A DNA stretch of 64,000 bases from Actinobacteria bacterium OK074. GTDB taxonomy: Bacteria > Actinomycetota > Actinomycetes > Streptomycetales > Streptomycetaceae. Below the pieces are notes generated by a model. That model saw nothing but the letters and a program-made list of their open reading frames with translations. It was not told the origin of the DNA and did not search any database. Position 1 is the stretch's first letter. Every line of letters starts with the position of its first letter. The translations under genes and the position numbers were made by a program. This document shows positions 35,372 to 44,262 of the stretch, piece by piece. Location: assembly GCA_001298575.1 (NCBI GenBank), contig LJCV01000262.1, positions 1 through 64,000 of the forward strand, written 5' to 3'.

Positions 35372-35842
35372 ATGACGGAAGCACCCTCCCGGCCCACCGG
35401 CCCCCGCAGCCGGCCGCAGCGCAAGCGCGAGGCGCTGGAGCGGCTCGCGCGCGACAACGACGTGTGGGTCGCCACCGCCGACGCCACCGGGGAGCCGTGT
35501 CTGGTCCCGCTGGCCTTCTGGTGGGACGGCGAGGCGGTGTGGCTGGCCACCCGCGACACCAACCCGACGGGCCGCAACCTGATCGCCTCGGGGCGCGCCC
35601 GGCTCAGCTTCGGGCACCCCCGTGACGTGGTCCTCGTCCACGGCACCGCGACCGTGCTGCCCCGCGAGAAGCTCCCGACGGAGGTCGGCGACGCCTTCGC
35701 GGCGAAGGACGGCTGGGATCCGCGTACGGACCACCCGTCGTACGTCTTCTTCAGGGTCGTTCCGCAGGTGCTCCAGGCGTGGGGGACGGTTCCGGAGATG
35801 GCCGGGCGGACCTTGATGCGCGACGGGGAGTGGCTGCTCTAG
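35372..35842 (+). CDS. Pyridoxamine-5'-phosphate-oxidase-fold protein (F420/FMN-binding type)
   Basis: A 156-residue split-barrel protein. ATADATGEPCLVPLAFWWDG and the DVVLVHGTATVLPR segment fit the PPOX-fold family that in actinomycetes often binds F420 or FMN. Its reaction is unknown. ATG at 35372. Three 18-base tandem copies begin at its stop codon and run to 35893. Confidence 0.8.
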   Translation: MTEAPSRPTGPRSRPQRKREALERLARDNDVWVATADATGEPCLVPLAFWWDGEAVWLATRDTNPTGRNLIASGRARLSFGHPRDVVLVHGTATVLPREKLPTEVGDAFAAKDGWDPRTDHPSYVFFRVVPQVLQAWGTVPEMAGRTLMRDGEWLL

Positions 35843-35893
35843 GATCCGGGACCCGTTGGGATCCGGGCCTCCGTCGAGATTCAGGCCCCCGTC
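35840..35893. repeat. Three 18-base tandem copies starting at the stop of the PPOX-fold gene
   Basis: Units 35840-35857, 35858-35875 and 35876-35893 share the GGATCCGGGxCCxCGT core with drift between copies. The first unit begins with the TAG stop. The array ends about 24 bases before the recO start. Confidence 0.6.
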
Positions 35894-35916
35894 CCGCCAT
35901 GGGACACAATGGGCCC

Positions 35917-36666
35917 ATGAGCCTGTTCCGCGACGACGGCATCGTGCTGCGCACCCAGAAGCTGGGTGAAGCGGACCGCATCATCACCCTGCTCACCCGC
36001 GGTCACGGCCGCGTACGCGCCGTAGCGCGTGGGGTGCGGCGGACGAAGTCGAAGTTCGGGGCGCGGCTCGAACCCTTCTCCCACGTCGACGTGCAGTTTT
36101 TCGCCCGCGGGAGTGAACTCGTCGGGCGGGGGCTGCCGTTGTGCACGCAGAGCGAGACGATCGCCCCGTACGGCGGGGGCATCGTGGCCGACTACGCGCG
36201 GTACACCGCGGGCACCGCCATGCTGGAGACCGCCGAGCGGTTCACCGATCACGAGGGTGAACCGGCCGTGCAGCAGTACCTGTTGCTCGTCGGCGCCCTG
36301 CGCACCCTCGCCCGCGGCGAGCACGCGCCCCACCTCGTCCTCGACGCCTTCCTGCTGCGCTCCCTCGCCGTCAACGGCTACGCCCCCAGCTTCGGCGACT
36401 GCGCCAAGTGCGGCCTTCCCGGGCCCAACCGGTTCTTCTCCGTCGGGTCCGGCGGGGTCGTCTGCGGCGACTGCCGGGTGGCCGGCTGCGTCGTACCCTC
36501 GCCGCAGGCCCTCGCCCTGCTCGCCGCGCTGCTCACCGGCGACTGGGAGACCGCGGACACCAGCGAACCGCGGCACGTGCGCGAGGGCAGCGGGCTCGTA
36601 TCGGCCTACCTGCACTGGCACTTGGAGCGAGGGCTGCGCTCCCTGCGCTACGTCGAGAAGTCCTAG
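35917..36666 (+). CDS. recO: DNA repair protein RecO
   Basis: A 249-residue recombination mediator that loads RecA onto SSB-coated DNA in the RecFOR pathway. The N-terminal OB fold begins MSLFRDDGIVLRTQKLGEADRII and the C-terminal helical domain carries the four-cysteine zinc site, CAKCGLPG and CGDCRVAGC (about residues 160-190). ATG at 35917. It lies just before uppS, as in other streptomycetes. A 15-base unit repeated three times starts in its last codons and spans the stop. Confidence 0.92.
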   Translation: MSLFRDDGIVLRTQKLGEADRIITLLTRGHGRVRAVARGVRRTKSKFGARLEPFSHVDVQFFARGSELVGRGLPLCTQSETIAPYGGGIVADYARYTAGTAMLETAERFTDHEGEPAVQQYLLLVGALRTLARGEHAPHLVLDAFLLRSLAVNGYAPSFGDCAKCGLPGPNRFFSVGSGGVVCGDCRVAGCVVPSPQALALLAALLTGDWETADTSEPRHVREGSGLVSAYLHWHLERGLRSLRYVEKS

Positions 36667-36698
36667 ACCGAGAAGTCCTGGGCCGAGAAGTTCTGGAC
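36654..36698. repeat. Three 15-base tandem copies across the recO stop
   Basis: CGAGAAGTCCTAGAC, CGAGAAGTCCTGGGC and CGAGAAGTTCTGGAC lie head to tail. The first holds the TAG stop; the other two lack it. They fall in the recO-uppS gap. Confidence 0.7.
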
Positions 36699-36761
36699 AG
36701 ACAGCAACACGACAGACAGCGACACCTCAACAACAAGAAGTCACGAGGAGACGAGAAGCAC

Positions 36762-37616
36762 ATGGTCGTACGCGGGATCCTGGGACGCCAGCGTCACGAG
36801 TACCGGGCGCCCGAGCCGCACCCGTCCGGTGCCCGCGCGCCCAAGCTGCCGGGCGAACTGGTCCCCAAGCACGTGGCGATCGTGATGGACGGCAACGGAC
36901 GCTGGGCGAAGGAACGCGGCCTGCCGCGCACCGAGGGCCACAAGGTCGGCGCCGAACGTGTCCTCGACGTCCTCCAGGGCGCCATCGAGGCCGGCGTCGG
37001 CGCCATCTCCCTCTACGCCTTCTCCACCGAGAACTGGAAGCGCTCGCCCGACGAGGTCCGCTTCCTCATGAACTTCAACCGCGACTTCATCCGCAAGACC
37101 CGCGACCAGCTCGACGAACTCGGTATCCGCGTCAGGTGGGTCGGCCGCATGCCCAAGCTGTGGCGCTCGGTCGCGAAGGAGCTCCAGGTCGCGCAGGAAC
37201 AGACCAAGGACAACGACAAACTCACGCTGTACTTCTGCATGAACTACGGCGGCCGTGCCGAAATCGCCGACGCGGCACAGGCGTTGGCCGAGGACGTCAA
37301 GGCGGGGCGGCTGGACCCGGCGAAGGTGAACGAGAAGACCTTCGCCAAGTACCTCTACTACGCCGACATGCCCGACGTGGACCTCTTCCTGCGCCCCAGT
37401 GGCGAACAGCGCACCTCCAACTACCTTCTCTGGCAGAGCGCTTACGCCGAGATGGTCTTCCAGGACGTCCTCTGGCCCGACTTCGACCGGCGCGACCTGT
37501 GGCGCGCCTGCGTCGAATTCGCCTCCCGCGACCGGCGGTTCGGCGGCGCGGTCCCGAATGAGGAGTTGGCGGCGATGGAGGCGGCCATGCGGGGGCGCCC
37601 GGACCACGAGGGCTGA
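36762..37616 (+). CDS. uppS: Isoprenyl (undecaprenyl-type) diphosphate synthase
   Basis: Makes the cis-polyprenyl diphosphate that carries cell-wall precursors. The 284-residue protein shows the cis-prenyltransferase diphosphate-binding motif VMDGNGRWAKERG (about residues 41-53), the FSTENW segment, and the C-terminal LFLRPSGEQRTSNYL. The ATG at 36762 has a GAGGAG site. Order recO-uppS is conserved in Streptomyces. A 14-base tandem duplication spans its stop (37611-37638). Confidence 0.93.
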   Translation: MVVRGILGRQRHEYRAPEPHPSGARAPKLPGELVPKHVAIVMDGNGRWAKERGLPRTEGHKVGAERVLDVLQGAIEAGVGAISLYAFSTENWKRSPDEVRFLMNFNRDFIRKTRDQLDELGIRVRWVGRMPKLWRSVAKELQVAQEQTKDNDKLTLYFCMNYGGRAEIADAAQALAEDVKAGRLDPAKVNEKTFAKYLYYADMPDVDLFLRPSGEQRTSNYLLWQSAYAEMVFQDVLWPDFDRRDLWRACVEFASRDRRFGGAVPNEELAAMEAAMRGRPDHEG

Positions 37617-37655
37617 TCGACGACGGCCGATCGACGACGGCTATTATCCCGCCTC

Positions 37656-38240
37656 ATGAGCGACATGGGGCGGGACGCCGCGAGCGGCGGCACACACGAA
37701 GCGGCTGCGCTGGATACTTCGGAAGGCGACAGACCGGGAGCCGCGGTCTCGTTGGCCTACGAGATCACCCGCGAGGACCTGGCCGCGGCCATGCGGGCGC
37801 GGCTGCGGGTCACCAAGGCGGGACGGCCACGGCGGGTGATCATCATCCTCGCGGGCACCCTGCTCGTGGTCAACGTGGTACTCGGGGTGACCACGGGGAA
37901 GTGGACCCTGTTCCCACTGATCTGGTCGACCGTGGTCATCGCGATGATGCTGCTGATTCCCCGGCGCCAGATCCGGTCCTTCCACCGGGCCCTGGACCTG
38001 CGGGGCACCCACCACGCCCAGGTGACGGACGCCGGAGTGACCGTGACCTCGGACCGGGGCTCCGCGACCCTCAACTGGACCGGAATTCCCCGCTACACCG
38101 AGACCGACGAGGTCTTCGTCCTGCTCAGCGGCGACAAGCGGGCCATCAACCTCACGATCCTGCCCAAGCGCGGCCTCCAGGACCCGGCGGACGCGACGCG
38201 CCTGCGTGAAATCCTGGACGCCCGCACGAGACGGGTCTGA
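37656..38240 (+). CDS. YcxB-like membrane protein
   Basis: A 194-residue protein with two adjacent membrane helices (about residues 62-80 and 86-102) followed by a C-terminal soluble domain with TTHHAQVTDAGVTVTSDRGSATLNW-like content typical of YcxB proteins. Role unknown; in other bacteria the family is uncharacterised. ATG at 37656, 40 bases after uppS, so possibly co-transcribed. A 20-base imperfect duplication spans the stop. Confidence 0.72.
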   Translation: MSDMGRDAASGGTHEAAALDTSEGDRPGAAVSLAYEITREDLAAAMRARLRVTKAGRPRRVIIILAGTLLVVNVVLGVTTGKWTLFPLIWSTVVIAMMLLIPRRQIRSFHRALDLRGTHHAQVTDAGVTVTSDRGSATLNWTGIPRYTETDEVFVLLSGDKRAINLTILPKRGLQDPADATRLREILDARTRRV

Positions 38241-38280
38241 CCTGCACGATCAGGGACTGACCGCACGGCCGGGGCCCGAG

Positions 38281-38712
38281 TCAGGCGGCCCCGCCGCTCC
38301 CCGAACCCGCCGCGCACTCCGCACACGTCCCGAAGATCTCCACGGTATGGGCCACGTTCACATACCCGTGCTCCGCGGCGATCGTCTCCGCCCACTTCTC
38401 CACCGCCGGGCCCTCGACCTCCACGGCCTTGCCGCACGTGCGGCACACCAGGTGATGGTGGTGGTCCCCGGTGGAACAGCGGCGGTACACCGACTCACCG
38501 TCGGAGGTGCGCAGTACGTCGACCTCACCGGCGTCGGCCAGCGACTGCAACGTGCGGTAGACGGTCGTCAGCCCGACCGAGTCCCCCTTGTGCTTGAGCA
38601 TGTCGTGCAGTTCCTGCGCGCTGCGGAACTCGTCGACCTCTTGGAGCGCCGCCGACACGGCGGCACGCTGGCGGGTGGATCGTCCCCGTACGGGCGGGCC
38701 GGCGGTGGTCAC
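38281..38712 (-). CDS. zur: Zinc uptake regulator Zur (Fur family)
   Basis: Represses zinc-uptake genes when zinc is bound. The 143-residue protein has the Fur winged helix (VGLTTVYRTLQSL, about residues 48-60) and the histidine-rich metal region GDHHHHLVCRTCG, with a second CxxC in FGTCAEC near the end for a structural zinc. The GTG at 38712 is the start. It sits after znuB on the same strand, the order known for S. coelicolor zur (SCO2508). The likely target sites lie before znuA. Confidence 0.9.
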   Translation of the reverse strand: MTTAGPPVRGRSTRQRAAVSAALQEVDEFRSAQELHDMLKHKGDSVGLTTVYRTLQSLADAGEVDVLRTSDGESVYRRCSTGDHHHHLVCRTCGKAVEVEGPAVEKWAETIAAEHGYVNVAHTVEIFGTCAECAAGSGSGGAA

Positions 38713-38770
38713 CGTTGTCTCCTCAGATCTGCGGCTGCCCCGCCATTGTGCCAGCTCGCCCTGTCAACGG

Positions 38771-39688
38771 TCAGACTCCGGACTCGCCGACCGCGCTCCG
38801 TGCGGCCGGAATCGCGTACTCCGCCGCCGGTTCACCACCGGTCGCGGCCTCGGCCTCCGCGGCGGCCAAGGCCCTGGCCCGCCGTCGCGCGAGCGGTGTC
38901 GCCAGCGCCGTAAGCACGACGAACGCCCCGATCGTGATCAGCACGATCGTCGCGCCGGGCGGCACGTCCTGGTAGTACGAGGTCACCGTGCCGCTGATCG
39001 TCACGGTCACCCCGAGGACGACGGCGATCACGAACGTCGCCGCGAAACTCCGGGTGAGCTGCTGCGCGGCGGCCACCGGTACGACCATCAGCGCGGACAC
39101 CAGGATCAGGCCGACGACGCGCATCGCGACCGTCACCGTCACCGCCGCCGTGACCGCGGTCAGCAGGTTCAGCGCGCGCACCGGCAGGCCCGTGACCCGC
39201 GCGAACTCCTCGTCGTGGCTGACGGCGAACATCTGCCGCCGCAGCCCCACGGTGATCACGACGACGAACGTGGCGAGGATCGAGATCGACGTCACGTCGG
39301 ACGGCGAGACCGTCGACAGCGAGCCGAAGAGGTACGAGCTGAGGTTCGCGTTCGAGCCGCCGGGCGCGAGGTTCACGAACATCACGCCGCCGGCCATGCC
39401 ACCGTAGAAGAGCATGGCGAGCGCGATGTCGCCGCGGGCCTTGCCGTACCAGCGGATCAGCTCCATCAGCACCGCGCCCAGCACCGACACGGCCGTCGCC
39501 ATCCACACCGGTGAGGCGTTGAGCAGGAAGCCGAGGCCGACGCCGGTCATCGCCACGTGCCCGATGCCGTCGCCCATCAGCGGCTGGCGGCGCTGCACGA
39601 GGTAGATGCCGATCGCGGGCGCGGTGATCCCGACCAGCACGGCGGCGATCAACGCCCGCTGCATGAAGGCGAAGTCGAGGATGTCCAT
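38771..39688 (-). CDS. znuB: Zinc ABC transporter permease ZnuB
   Basis: A 305-residue ABC-3 family permease with about eight hydrophobic segments; the opening FMQRALIAAVLVGITAPAIG and QPLMGDGIGHVAMTGVGLGF are typical of metal-type permeases. It would form the membrane channel with ZnuC and ZnuA. ATG at 39688, 36 bases after znuC. The C-terminal tail is Ala/Glu-rich. Confidence 0.9.
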   Translation of the reverse strand: MDILDFAFMQRALIAAVLVGITAPAIGIYLVQRRQPLMGDGIGHVAMTGVGLGFLLNASPVWMATAVSVLGAVLMELIRWYGKARGDIALAMLFYGGMAGGVMFVNLAPGGSNANLSSYLFGSLSTVSPSDVTSISILATFVVVITVGLRRQMFAVSHDEEFARVTGLPVRALNLLTAVTAAVTVTVAMRVVGLILVSALMVVPVAAAQQLTRSFAATFVIAVVLGVTVTISGTVTSYYQDVPPGATIVLITIGAFVVLTALATPLARRRARALAAAEAEAATGGEPAAEYAIPAARSAVGESGV

Positions 39689-39724
39689 CTCAGCCCACCC
39701 GGTCCGGCTCGGTCCTGCGTGCCA

Positions 39725-40522
39725 TCAGCTCAGCAACCCTGTCGTGATCGGTTCGGCGGTCTGGTTCGTGTGCGGGTGCACGTGGTCGTGGCCCGGCAGG
39801 GCATGCTGGCCGAGGGACTTCGGAGGCGGCCCGTCGTGCAGTACGCATCCGTCCCGCAGGACGACCGCGCGGTCGATCAGCGGTTCCAGCGGCCCGAGTT
39901 CGTGCAGGACCAGCAGAACCGTCGTACCCGCGGCGACCTGTTCGCGCAGGGTGCGCGCCAGGACCTCCTGGCTGGCCAGGTCCACGCCCGCCATCGGCTC
40001 GTCCATGATGAGGAGTTCGGGTTCGGAGGCGAGCGCGCGGGCGATCAGCACGCGCTGGTGCTGGCCGCCGGAGAGGGCGTCGACCGAGTCCTTGGCGCGG
40101 TCGGCCATGCCCACCAGCTCCAACGCCCGCCGTACGGCGGCGTGATCGTCCTTGCGCAGCAGTCCGAAGCGGGCCCGGGAGAGACGGCCGGCCGAGACGA
40201 CCTCGGTGACGGTGGCGGGCACGCCGCCCCCCGCCGTCGTCCGCTGCGGCACGTACCCGACCCGCCGCCAGTCCCGGAAGCGGCGCCGGGGCGTGCCGAA
40301 CAGCTCGATCTCGCCCTCGCTGACGGGGACTTGACCGATGACCGTGCGGATCGCGGTGGACTTGCCGGAGCCGTTGGCGCCGAGCAGCGCGACGACCTCA
40401 CCGCGGCGCACGGTGAGGTCGATGCCGCGCAGGACGGGCCGCGCGCCCAGCTCCGCGCGCACACCGCGCAGCGAGACGACGGGCTCGCGCACCAAGACGT
40501 CCATGTCGTCCAAGTCGTCCAT
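39725..40522 (-). CDS. znuC: Zinc ABC transporter ATP-binding protein ZnuC
   Basis: A 265-residue ATPase with Walker A GANGSGKST (about residues 50-58), signature LSGGQHQR, Walker B LLIMDEPMAG and the H-loop LHE. The start ATG at 40522 is preferred over the GTG at 40534, because GGAGGGCGAG then acts as its ribosome binding site. The C-terminus is histidine-rich (HALPGHDHVHPHTN), possibly a zinc sensor or buffer. It follows znuA by 17 bases. Confidence 0.9.
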   Translation of the reverse strand: MDDLDDMDVLVREPVVSLRGVRAELGARPVLRGIDLTVRRGEVVALLGANGSGKSTAIRTVIGQVPVSEGEIELFGTPRRRFRDWRRVGYVPQRTTAGGGVPATVTEVVSAGRLSRARFGLLRKDDHAAVRRALELVGMADRAKDSVDALSGGQHQRVLIARALASEPELLIMDEPMAGVDLASQEVLARTLREQVAAGTTVLLVLHELGPLEPLIDRAVVLRDGCVLHDGPPPKSLGQHALPGHDHVHPHTNQTAEPITTGLLS

Positions 40523-40539
40523 CTCGCCCTCCACGGCGG

Positions 40540-41508
40540 TTACTTGGTTCCCAACGCGGTCTGCAACGCCTTGAGGTTGGCGCGCTGGACCGAGAAGTAG
40601 TCCGTGCCGCGGGACTTGGACGTGATGCCCTCGATCGGGTCGAGGACGTCCGTCTTCAGGTTCGCGTCACCGGCGATGGTCTTCGCGGTCTTGTCGCTGA
40701 CGAGCGTCTCGTAGAAGACCGTGGTGACGCCGTCGGCCTTGGCCATCTTCTCAAGGTCCTTGACGCGGGCCGCACTTGGCTCCGACTCGGGGTCCAGGCC
40801 GTTGATGGCCTCCTCGGTGAGGCCGTAGCGCTCGGCGAGGTAGCCGAAGGCGGCGTGCGTGGTGATGAAGACCTTGGTCTTGGTGTCCGAAAGCCCGTCC
40901 TTGAACTCGGTGTTGAGCGCGCCGAGCTTCTTGACCAGGGCCGCGGTGTTGGTCTTGTAGACGGCCGCGTGGTCCGGGTCGGCCTTCTCGAACGCCTTGC
41001 CGACGCCCGCGGCGACCTCGGCGTAACGGACCGGATCCAGCCAGATGTGCGGGTCCAGGCCCGCGAGTTCGTCGTTCTCGCTGTCGTCGTGCTCGGCCGC
41101 GTGGCCGCCGACCTCGTTGCCGTGCTTCTCCAGCGAGGTCAGGGAGGCCGCGTCGATCTTCGTCTTCACCTCGGACTGGGAGACGGCGTCGTCGACGGAG
41201 GGCTGGAGGTTCTTGAGGTAGAGCACCGCGTCGGCCTCCTGGAGCGCCGCGGTCTGCCGCGCGCTGATCTCCAGGTCGTGCGGCTCCTGGCCGGGCTGGG
41301 TGAGGCTGGAGACGTTCACGTACTTCCCGCCGATCCGCTCGGTGAGGAAGGCCATCGGGTAGAAGGACGCGACGACGTCGAACTTGCCCGTGTTCGTGTC
41401 CGCGGCTCCGGCGGAGTCGCAGGCGGAGGTGGTCGCCAGGACCAGCGCGGACAGGGCCGTGAAGGAAGCCGCGGGTATCAGGCGTCGTCGTACGTTCATG
41501 GAAGTCAT
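40540..41508 (-). CDS. znuA: Zinc-binding lipoprotein ZnuA
   Basis: The surface zinc-binding protein of the znuACB importer (cluster 9, TroA-like). The signal peptide ends at a lipobox TTSAC (Cys near residue 30). A His/Asp-rich loop (HAAEHDDSENDE, about residues 135-146), LDPHIWLDP and TTHAAFGYLAERYGL carry metal ligands. Two ATGs compete, at 41508 and 41499; neither has a clear ribosome binding site, and a Zur-box-like dyad overlaps both. Confidence 0.9.
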   Translation of the reverse strand: MTSMNVRRRLIPAASFTALSALVLATTSACDSAGAADTNTGKFDVVASFYPMAFLTERIGGKYVNVSSLTQPGQEPHDLEISARQTAALQEADAVLYLKNLQPSVDDAVSQSEVKTKIDAASLTSLEKHGNEVGGHAAEHDDSENDELAGLDPHIWLDPVRYAEVAAGVGKAFEKADPDHAAVYKTNTAALVKKLGALNTEFKDGLSDTKTKVFITTHAAFGYLAERYGLTEEAINGLDPESEPSAARVKDLEKMAKADGVTTVFYETLVSDKTAKTIAGDANLKTDVLDPIEGITSKSRGTDYFSVQRANLKALQTALGTK

Positions 41509-41535
41509 TTTCAGCTGATATGGAAACCGTTGTCA
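41499..41535. promoter_or_regulatory. Two Zur-box-like 7-1-7 dyads before znuA
   Basis: On the + strand, TGGAAGTCATTTTCA (41499-41513) and TGGAAACCGTTGTCA (41521-41535) both fit the 7-1-7 Zur-box pattern known from Streptomyces (TGAAAATGATTTTCA-like). Their centres are 22 bases apart. The proximal box covers the possible znuA start codons, so Zur would block initiation directly. The distal box also faces the divergent glyS gene. Confidence 0.65.
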
Positions 41536-41651
41536 ACAAGGCAGGGGGAAGGCAGGGGAAAGGGGGCTGCGGACAACCGATTTGATGCGGGGGTGGGAGG
41601 CGCCGGTAACCTGAAGCATTCGCGCCGTCCGTTCGTACTGAAGAGAGCATC

Positions 41652-43034
41652 GTGGCCGCCGACAAGATCGACACCATCGTCAGCCTGAGCAAGCGCCGTG
41701 GCTTCGTTTTCCCCTGTAGCGAGATCTACGGTGGACAGCGCGCCGCCTGGGACTACGGCCCGCTCGGCGTCGAGCTGAAGGAGAACATCAAGCGTCAGTG
41801 GTGGCGCTACATGGTCACCTCGCGTGAGGACGTCGTCGGTATCGACTCGTCGGTGATCCTGGCCACCGAGGTCTGGGTCGCCTCGGGTCACGTCGCCACC
41901 TTCAGCGACCCGCTCACCGAGTGCACCTCCTGCCACAAGCGCTTCCGCGCCGACCACCTCGAAGAGGGGTACGAGGCCAAGCACAACCGCCCCCCGGCGA
42001 ACGGCCTTGCGGACATCAACTGCCCCAACTGCGGCAACAAGGGCCAGTTCACCGAGCCCAAGCAGTTCTCGGGCCTGCTCTCCACCCACCTCGGCCCGAC
42101 CCAGGACACCGGCTCGGTCGCCTACCTGCGCCCCGAGACCGCCCAGGGCATCTTCACCAACTTCGCCCAGGTGCAGACCACTTCGCGCCGCAAGCCGCCG
42201 TTCGGCATCGCCCAGATGGGCAAGTCGTTCCGGAACGAGATCACGCCGGGCAACTTCATCTTCCGTACGCGCGAGTTCGAGCAGATGGAGATGGAGTTCT
42301 TCGTCAAGCCGGGTGAGGACGAGACCTGGCAGGAGTACTGGATGCAGCAGCGCTGGAACTGGTACACCGGCCTCGGCATGCGCGAGGAGAACATGCGGTG
42401 GTACGAGCACCCGAAGGAGAAGCTCTCCCACTACTCCAAGCGCACCGCGGACATCGAGTACCGCTTCCAGTTCGGCGGCAACGAGTGGGGTGAGCTGGAG
42501 GGCGTCGCGAACCGCACCGACTACGACCTCTCGGCCCACTCCAAGGCGTCCGGCCAGGACCTCTCCTTCTTCGACCAGGAGGCCCAGGAGCGCTGGACGC
42601 CGTACGTCATCGAGCCCGCCGCCGGTGTCGGCCGCGCGATGTTGGCGTTCCTGCTCGACGCCTACGTCGAGGACGAGGCCCCCAACGCCAAGGGCAAGCT
42701 GGAGAAGCGCACGGTGCTGCGCCTCGACCCGCGCCTGTCCCCGGTCAAGGTCGCGGTGCTCCCGCTCTCCCGCAACCCCGAACTCTCGCCCAAGGCCAAG
42801 GGGTTGGCCCAGGCGCTGCGCGCGCACTGGAACATCGAGTTCGACGACGCCGGTGCCATCGGCCGCCGCTACCGCCGCCAGGACGAGATCGGCACGCCGT
42901 ACTGCGTGACGGTCGACTTCGACACCCTGGAGGACAACGCGGTCACGGTGCGCGAGCGGGACACGATGAAGCAGGAGCGGGTGTCCCTGGACCAGATCGA
43001 GGGGTACCTCGCCGGGCGGCTGATCGGTTGCTGA
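41652..43034 (+). CDS. glyS: Glycyl-tRNA synthetase
   Basis: Charges tRNA-Gly. A 460-residue dimeric class II synthetase. A zinc-binding insert is visible as CTSCHKRF and CPNCG (about residues 91-125). Class II motifs include motif 2 MGKSFRNEITPGNFIFRTREFEQMEMEFF and the motif 3 region near VEPAAGVGRAMLAFL-type sequence (ending GRAMLAFLLDAY). The GTG at 41652 is the start. No T-box leader is seen. A perfect terminator hairpin follows. Confidence 0.95.
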   Translation: MAADKIDTIVSLSKRRGFVFPCSEIYGGQRAAWDYGPLGVELKENIKRQWWRYMVTSREDVVGIDSSVILATEVWVASGHVATFSDPLTECTSCHKRFRADHLEEGYEAKHNRPPANGLADINCPNCGNKGQFTEPKQFSGLLSTHLGPTQDTGSVAYLRPETAQGIFTNFAQVQTTSRRKPPFGIAQMGKSFRNEITPGNFIFRTREFEQMEMEFFVKPGEDETWQEYWMQQRWNWYTGLGMREENMRWYEHPKEKLSHYSKRTADIEYRFQFGGNEWGELEGVANRTDYDLSAHSKASGQDLSFFDQEAQERWTPYVIEPAAGVGRAMLAFLLDAYVEDEAPNAKGKLEKRTVLRLDPRLSPVKVAVLPLSRNPELSPKAKGLAQALRAHWNIEFDDAGAIGRRYRRQDEIGTPYCVTVDFDTLEDNAVTVRERDTMKQERVSLDQIEGYLAGRLIGC

Positions 43035-43075
43035 TCGGCTGTTGAGCGCGTTGACCGTTTGACGGCTTGCTCGTG

Positions 43076-43106
43076 GCCCCCGGTTCCGTGGCGCGGAACC
43101 GGGGGC
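43076..43106 (+). terminator. Hairpin terminator after glyS
   Basis: Perfect 13-base arms GCCCCCGGTTCCG and CGGAACCGGGGGC flank TGGCG, starting 42 bases after the glyS stop. There is no clear U-tract, as usual in Streptomyces. Confidence 0.8.
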
Positions 43107-43163
43107 TTCGTGCTGTCCGGAAAGCAGTGCGCTCGGCGATGGCTGACAAATGACAGATGACAA

Positions 43164-43201
43164 ATGACAGCTGACAGATATTGAAATCTGTCAGCTGTCA
43201 T
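43164..43201. promoter_or_regulatory. Perfect 16-base inverted repeat before the aldo/keto reductase
   Basis: ATGACAGCTGACAGAT and ATCTGTCAGCTGTCAT are exact complements separated by six bases (ATTGAA). Upstream direct repeats of TGACAAATGACA (43144-43170) extend the pattern. The site ends 15 bases before the reductase start, and a TetR gene is the next gene downstream, so it is a strong candidate for that repressor's operator. Confidence 0.6.
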
Positions 43202-43216
43202 GGCAGGGTGGGTGTC

Positions 43217-44227
43217 ATGACGAAGCGAACCCGCACCCTGGGCCGCACCGGCCCCCAGACCCACACCCTCGGCCTCGGCTGCATGGGCATGTCCGGGATG
43301 TACGGCGAGGCGGACCGCGGCGAGTCCATCGCCACCATCCACGCGGCCCTCGAAGCCGGCATCACCCTGCTCGACACCGGCGACTTCTACGGCATGGGCC
43401 ACAACGAACTGCTCGTCGCCGAGGCCCTGCGCACGGCCCCCGCCGCGCGCCGCGAACAGGCGCTGCTCAGCGTCAAGTTCGGCGCCCTGCGCGACCCGGA
43501 CGGCGGCTGGGTCGGCTACGACGCCCGCCCGGCGGCCGTCAAGAACTTCGCCGCCTACACGCTCCAGCGCCTCGGCGTCGACCACATCGACATCTACCGC
43601 CCCGCCCGCCTCGACCCGAACGTCCCCATCGAGGAGACGGTCGGCGCCATCGCGGAACTGGTGGAGAAGGGGTACGTACGGCACATCGGTCTGAGCGAGG
43701 TCGGCGCCGACACCATCCGCCGGGCGGCGGCCACGGCCCCCATCAGCGACCTCCAGGTCGAGTACGCGATCATCTCGCGCGGCGTGGAGGAGACCGTCCT
43801 GCCGACCCTGCGCGAACTCGGCATCGGCATGACCGCCTACGGCGTGCTCTCGCGCGGCCTGATCTCCGGCCACGTCACCCAGGGGCAGGCGTTCGCGGCG
43901 AACGACTTCCGCGCCCACTCGCCCCGCTTCCAGGGCGCCAACCTGGACCACAACCTCGGGCTGGTCGAGGCGCTGCGGAAGATCGCCGAGCAGAAGGGCG
44001 TCACCGTCGCGCAGATCGCGATTGCGTGGGTGGCCTCGCGCGGCGAGGACATCGTGCCGCTGGTCGGCTCCCGCACCCGGCAGCGGCTGACCGAGGCGCT
44101 CGGCGCGGTCGACGTGACGCTGGACGCGGCGGACCTCGCGGCGATCGAGACCGCCGTACCGGCGGGCGCGGCGGCCGGTGAGCGCTACGCCCCAGCTCAA
44201 CAGGCCATGCTCGACGGCGAGCGCTGA
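43217..44227 (+). CDS. Aldo/keto reductase
   Basis: A 336-residue NADPH-dependent oxidoreductase of the AKR TIM-barrel family. The opening LGLGCMGMSGMYG, the catalytic Asp and Tyr in LLDTGDFYGMGHNE (about residues 50-63), and VPLVGSRTRQRLTEAL near the C-terminus match the family. The catalytic lysine is in LLSVKFG. An unusual feature is RPARLDPNVPIEE, where many AKRs have a QxHR/DP motif. ATG at 43217. Followed by a TetR gene 35 bases away; a large inverted repeat precedes it. Confidence 0.88.
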   Translation: MTKRTRTLGRTGPQTHTLGLGCMGMSGMYGEADRGESIATIHAALEAGITLLDTGDFYGMGHNELLVAEALRTAPAARREQALLSVKFGALRDPDGGWVGYDARPAAVKNFAAYTLQRLGVDHIDIYRPARLDPNVPIEETVGAIAELVEKGYVRHIGLSEVGADTIRRAAATAPISDLQVEYAIISRGVEETVLPTLRELGIGMTAYGVLSRGLISGHVTQGQAFAANDFRAHSPRFQGANLDHNLGLVEALRKIAEQKGVTVAQIAIAWVASRGEDIVPLVGSRTRQRLTEALGAVDVTLDAADLAAIETAVPAGAAAGERYAPAQQAMLDGER

Positions 44228-44262
44228 CAGGTGCCCGACGGCGGCCAGGTACGGTTTTGGTC

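Noticed and set aside
41536..41651. T-box or other riboswitch leader before glyS
   Set aside because: The 116-base leader shows no T-box sequence or terminator-antiterminator pair.
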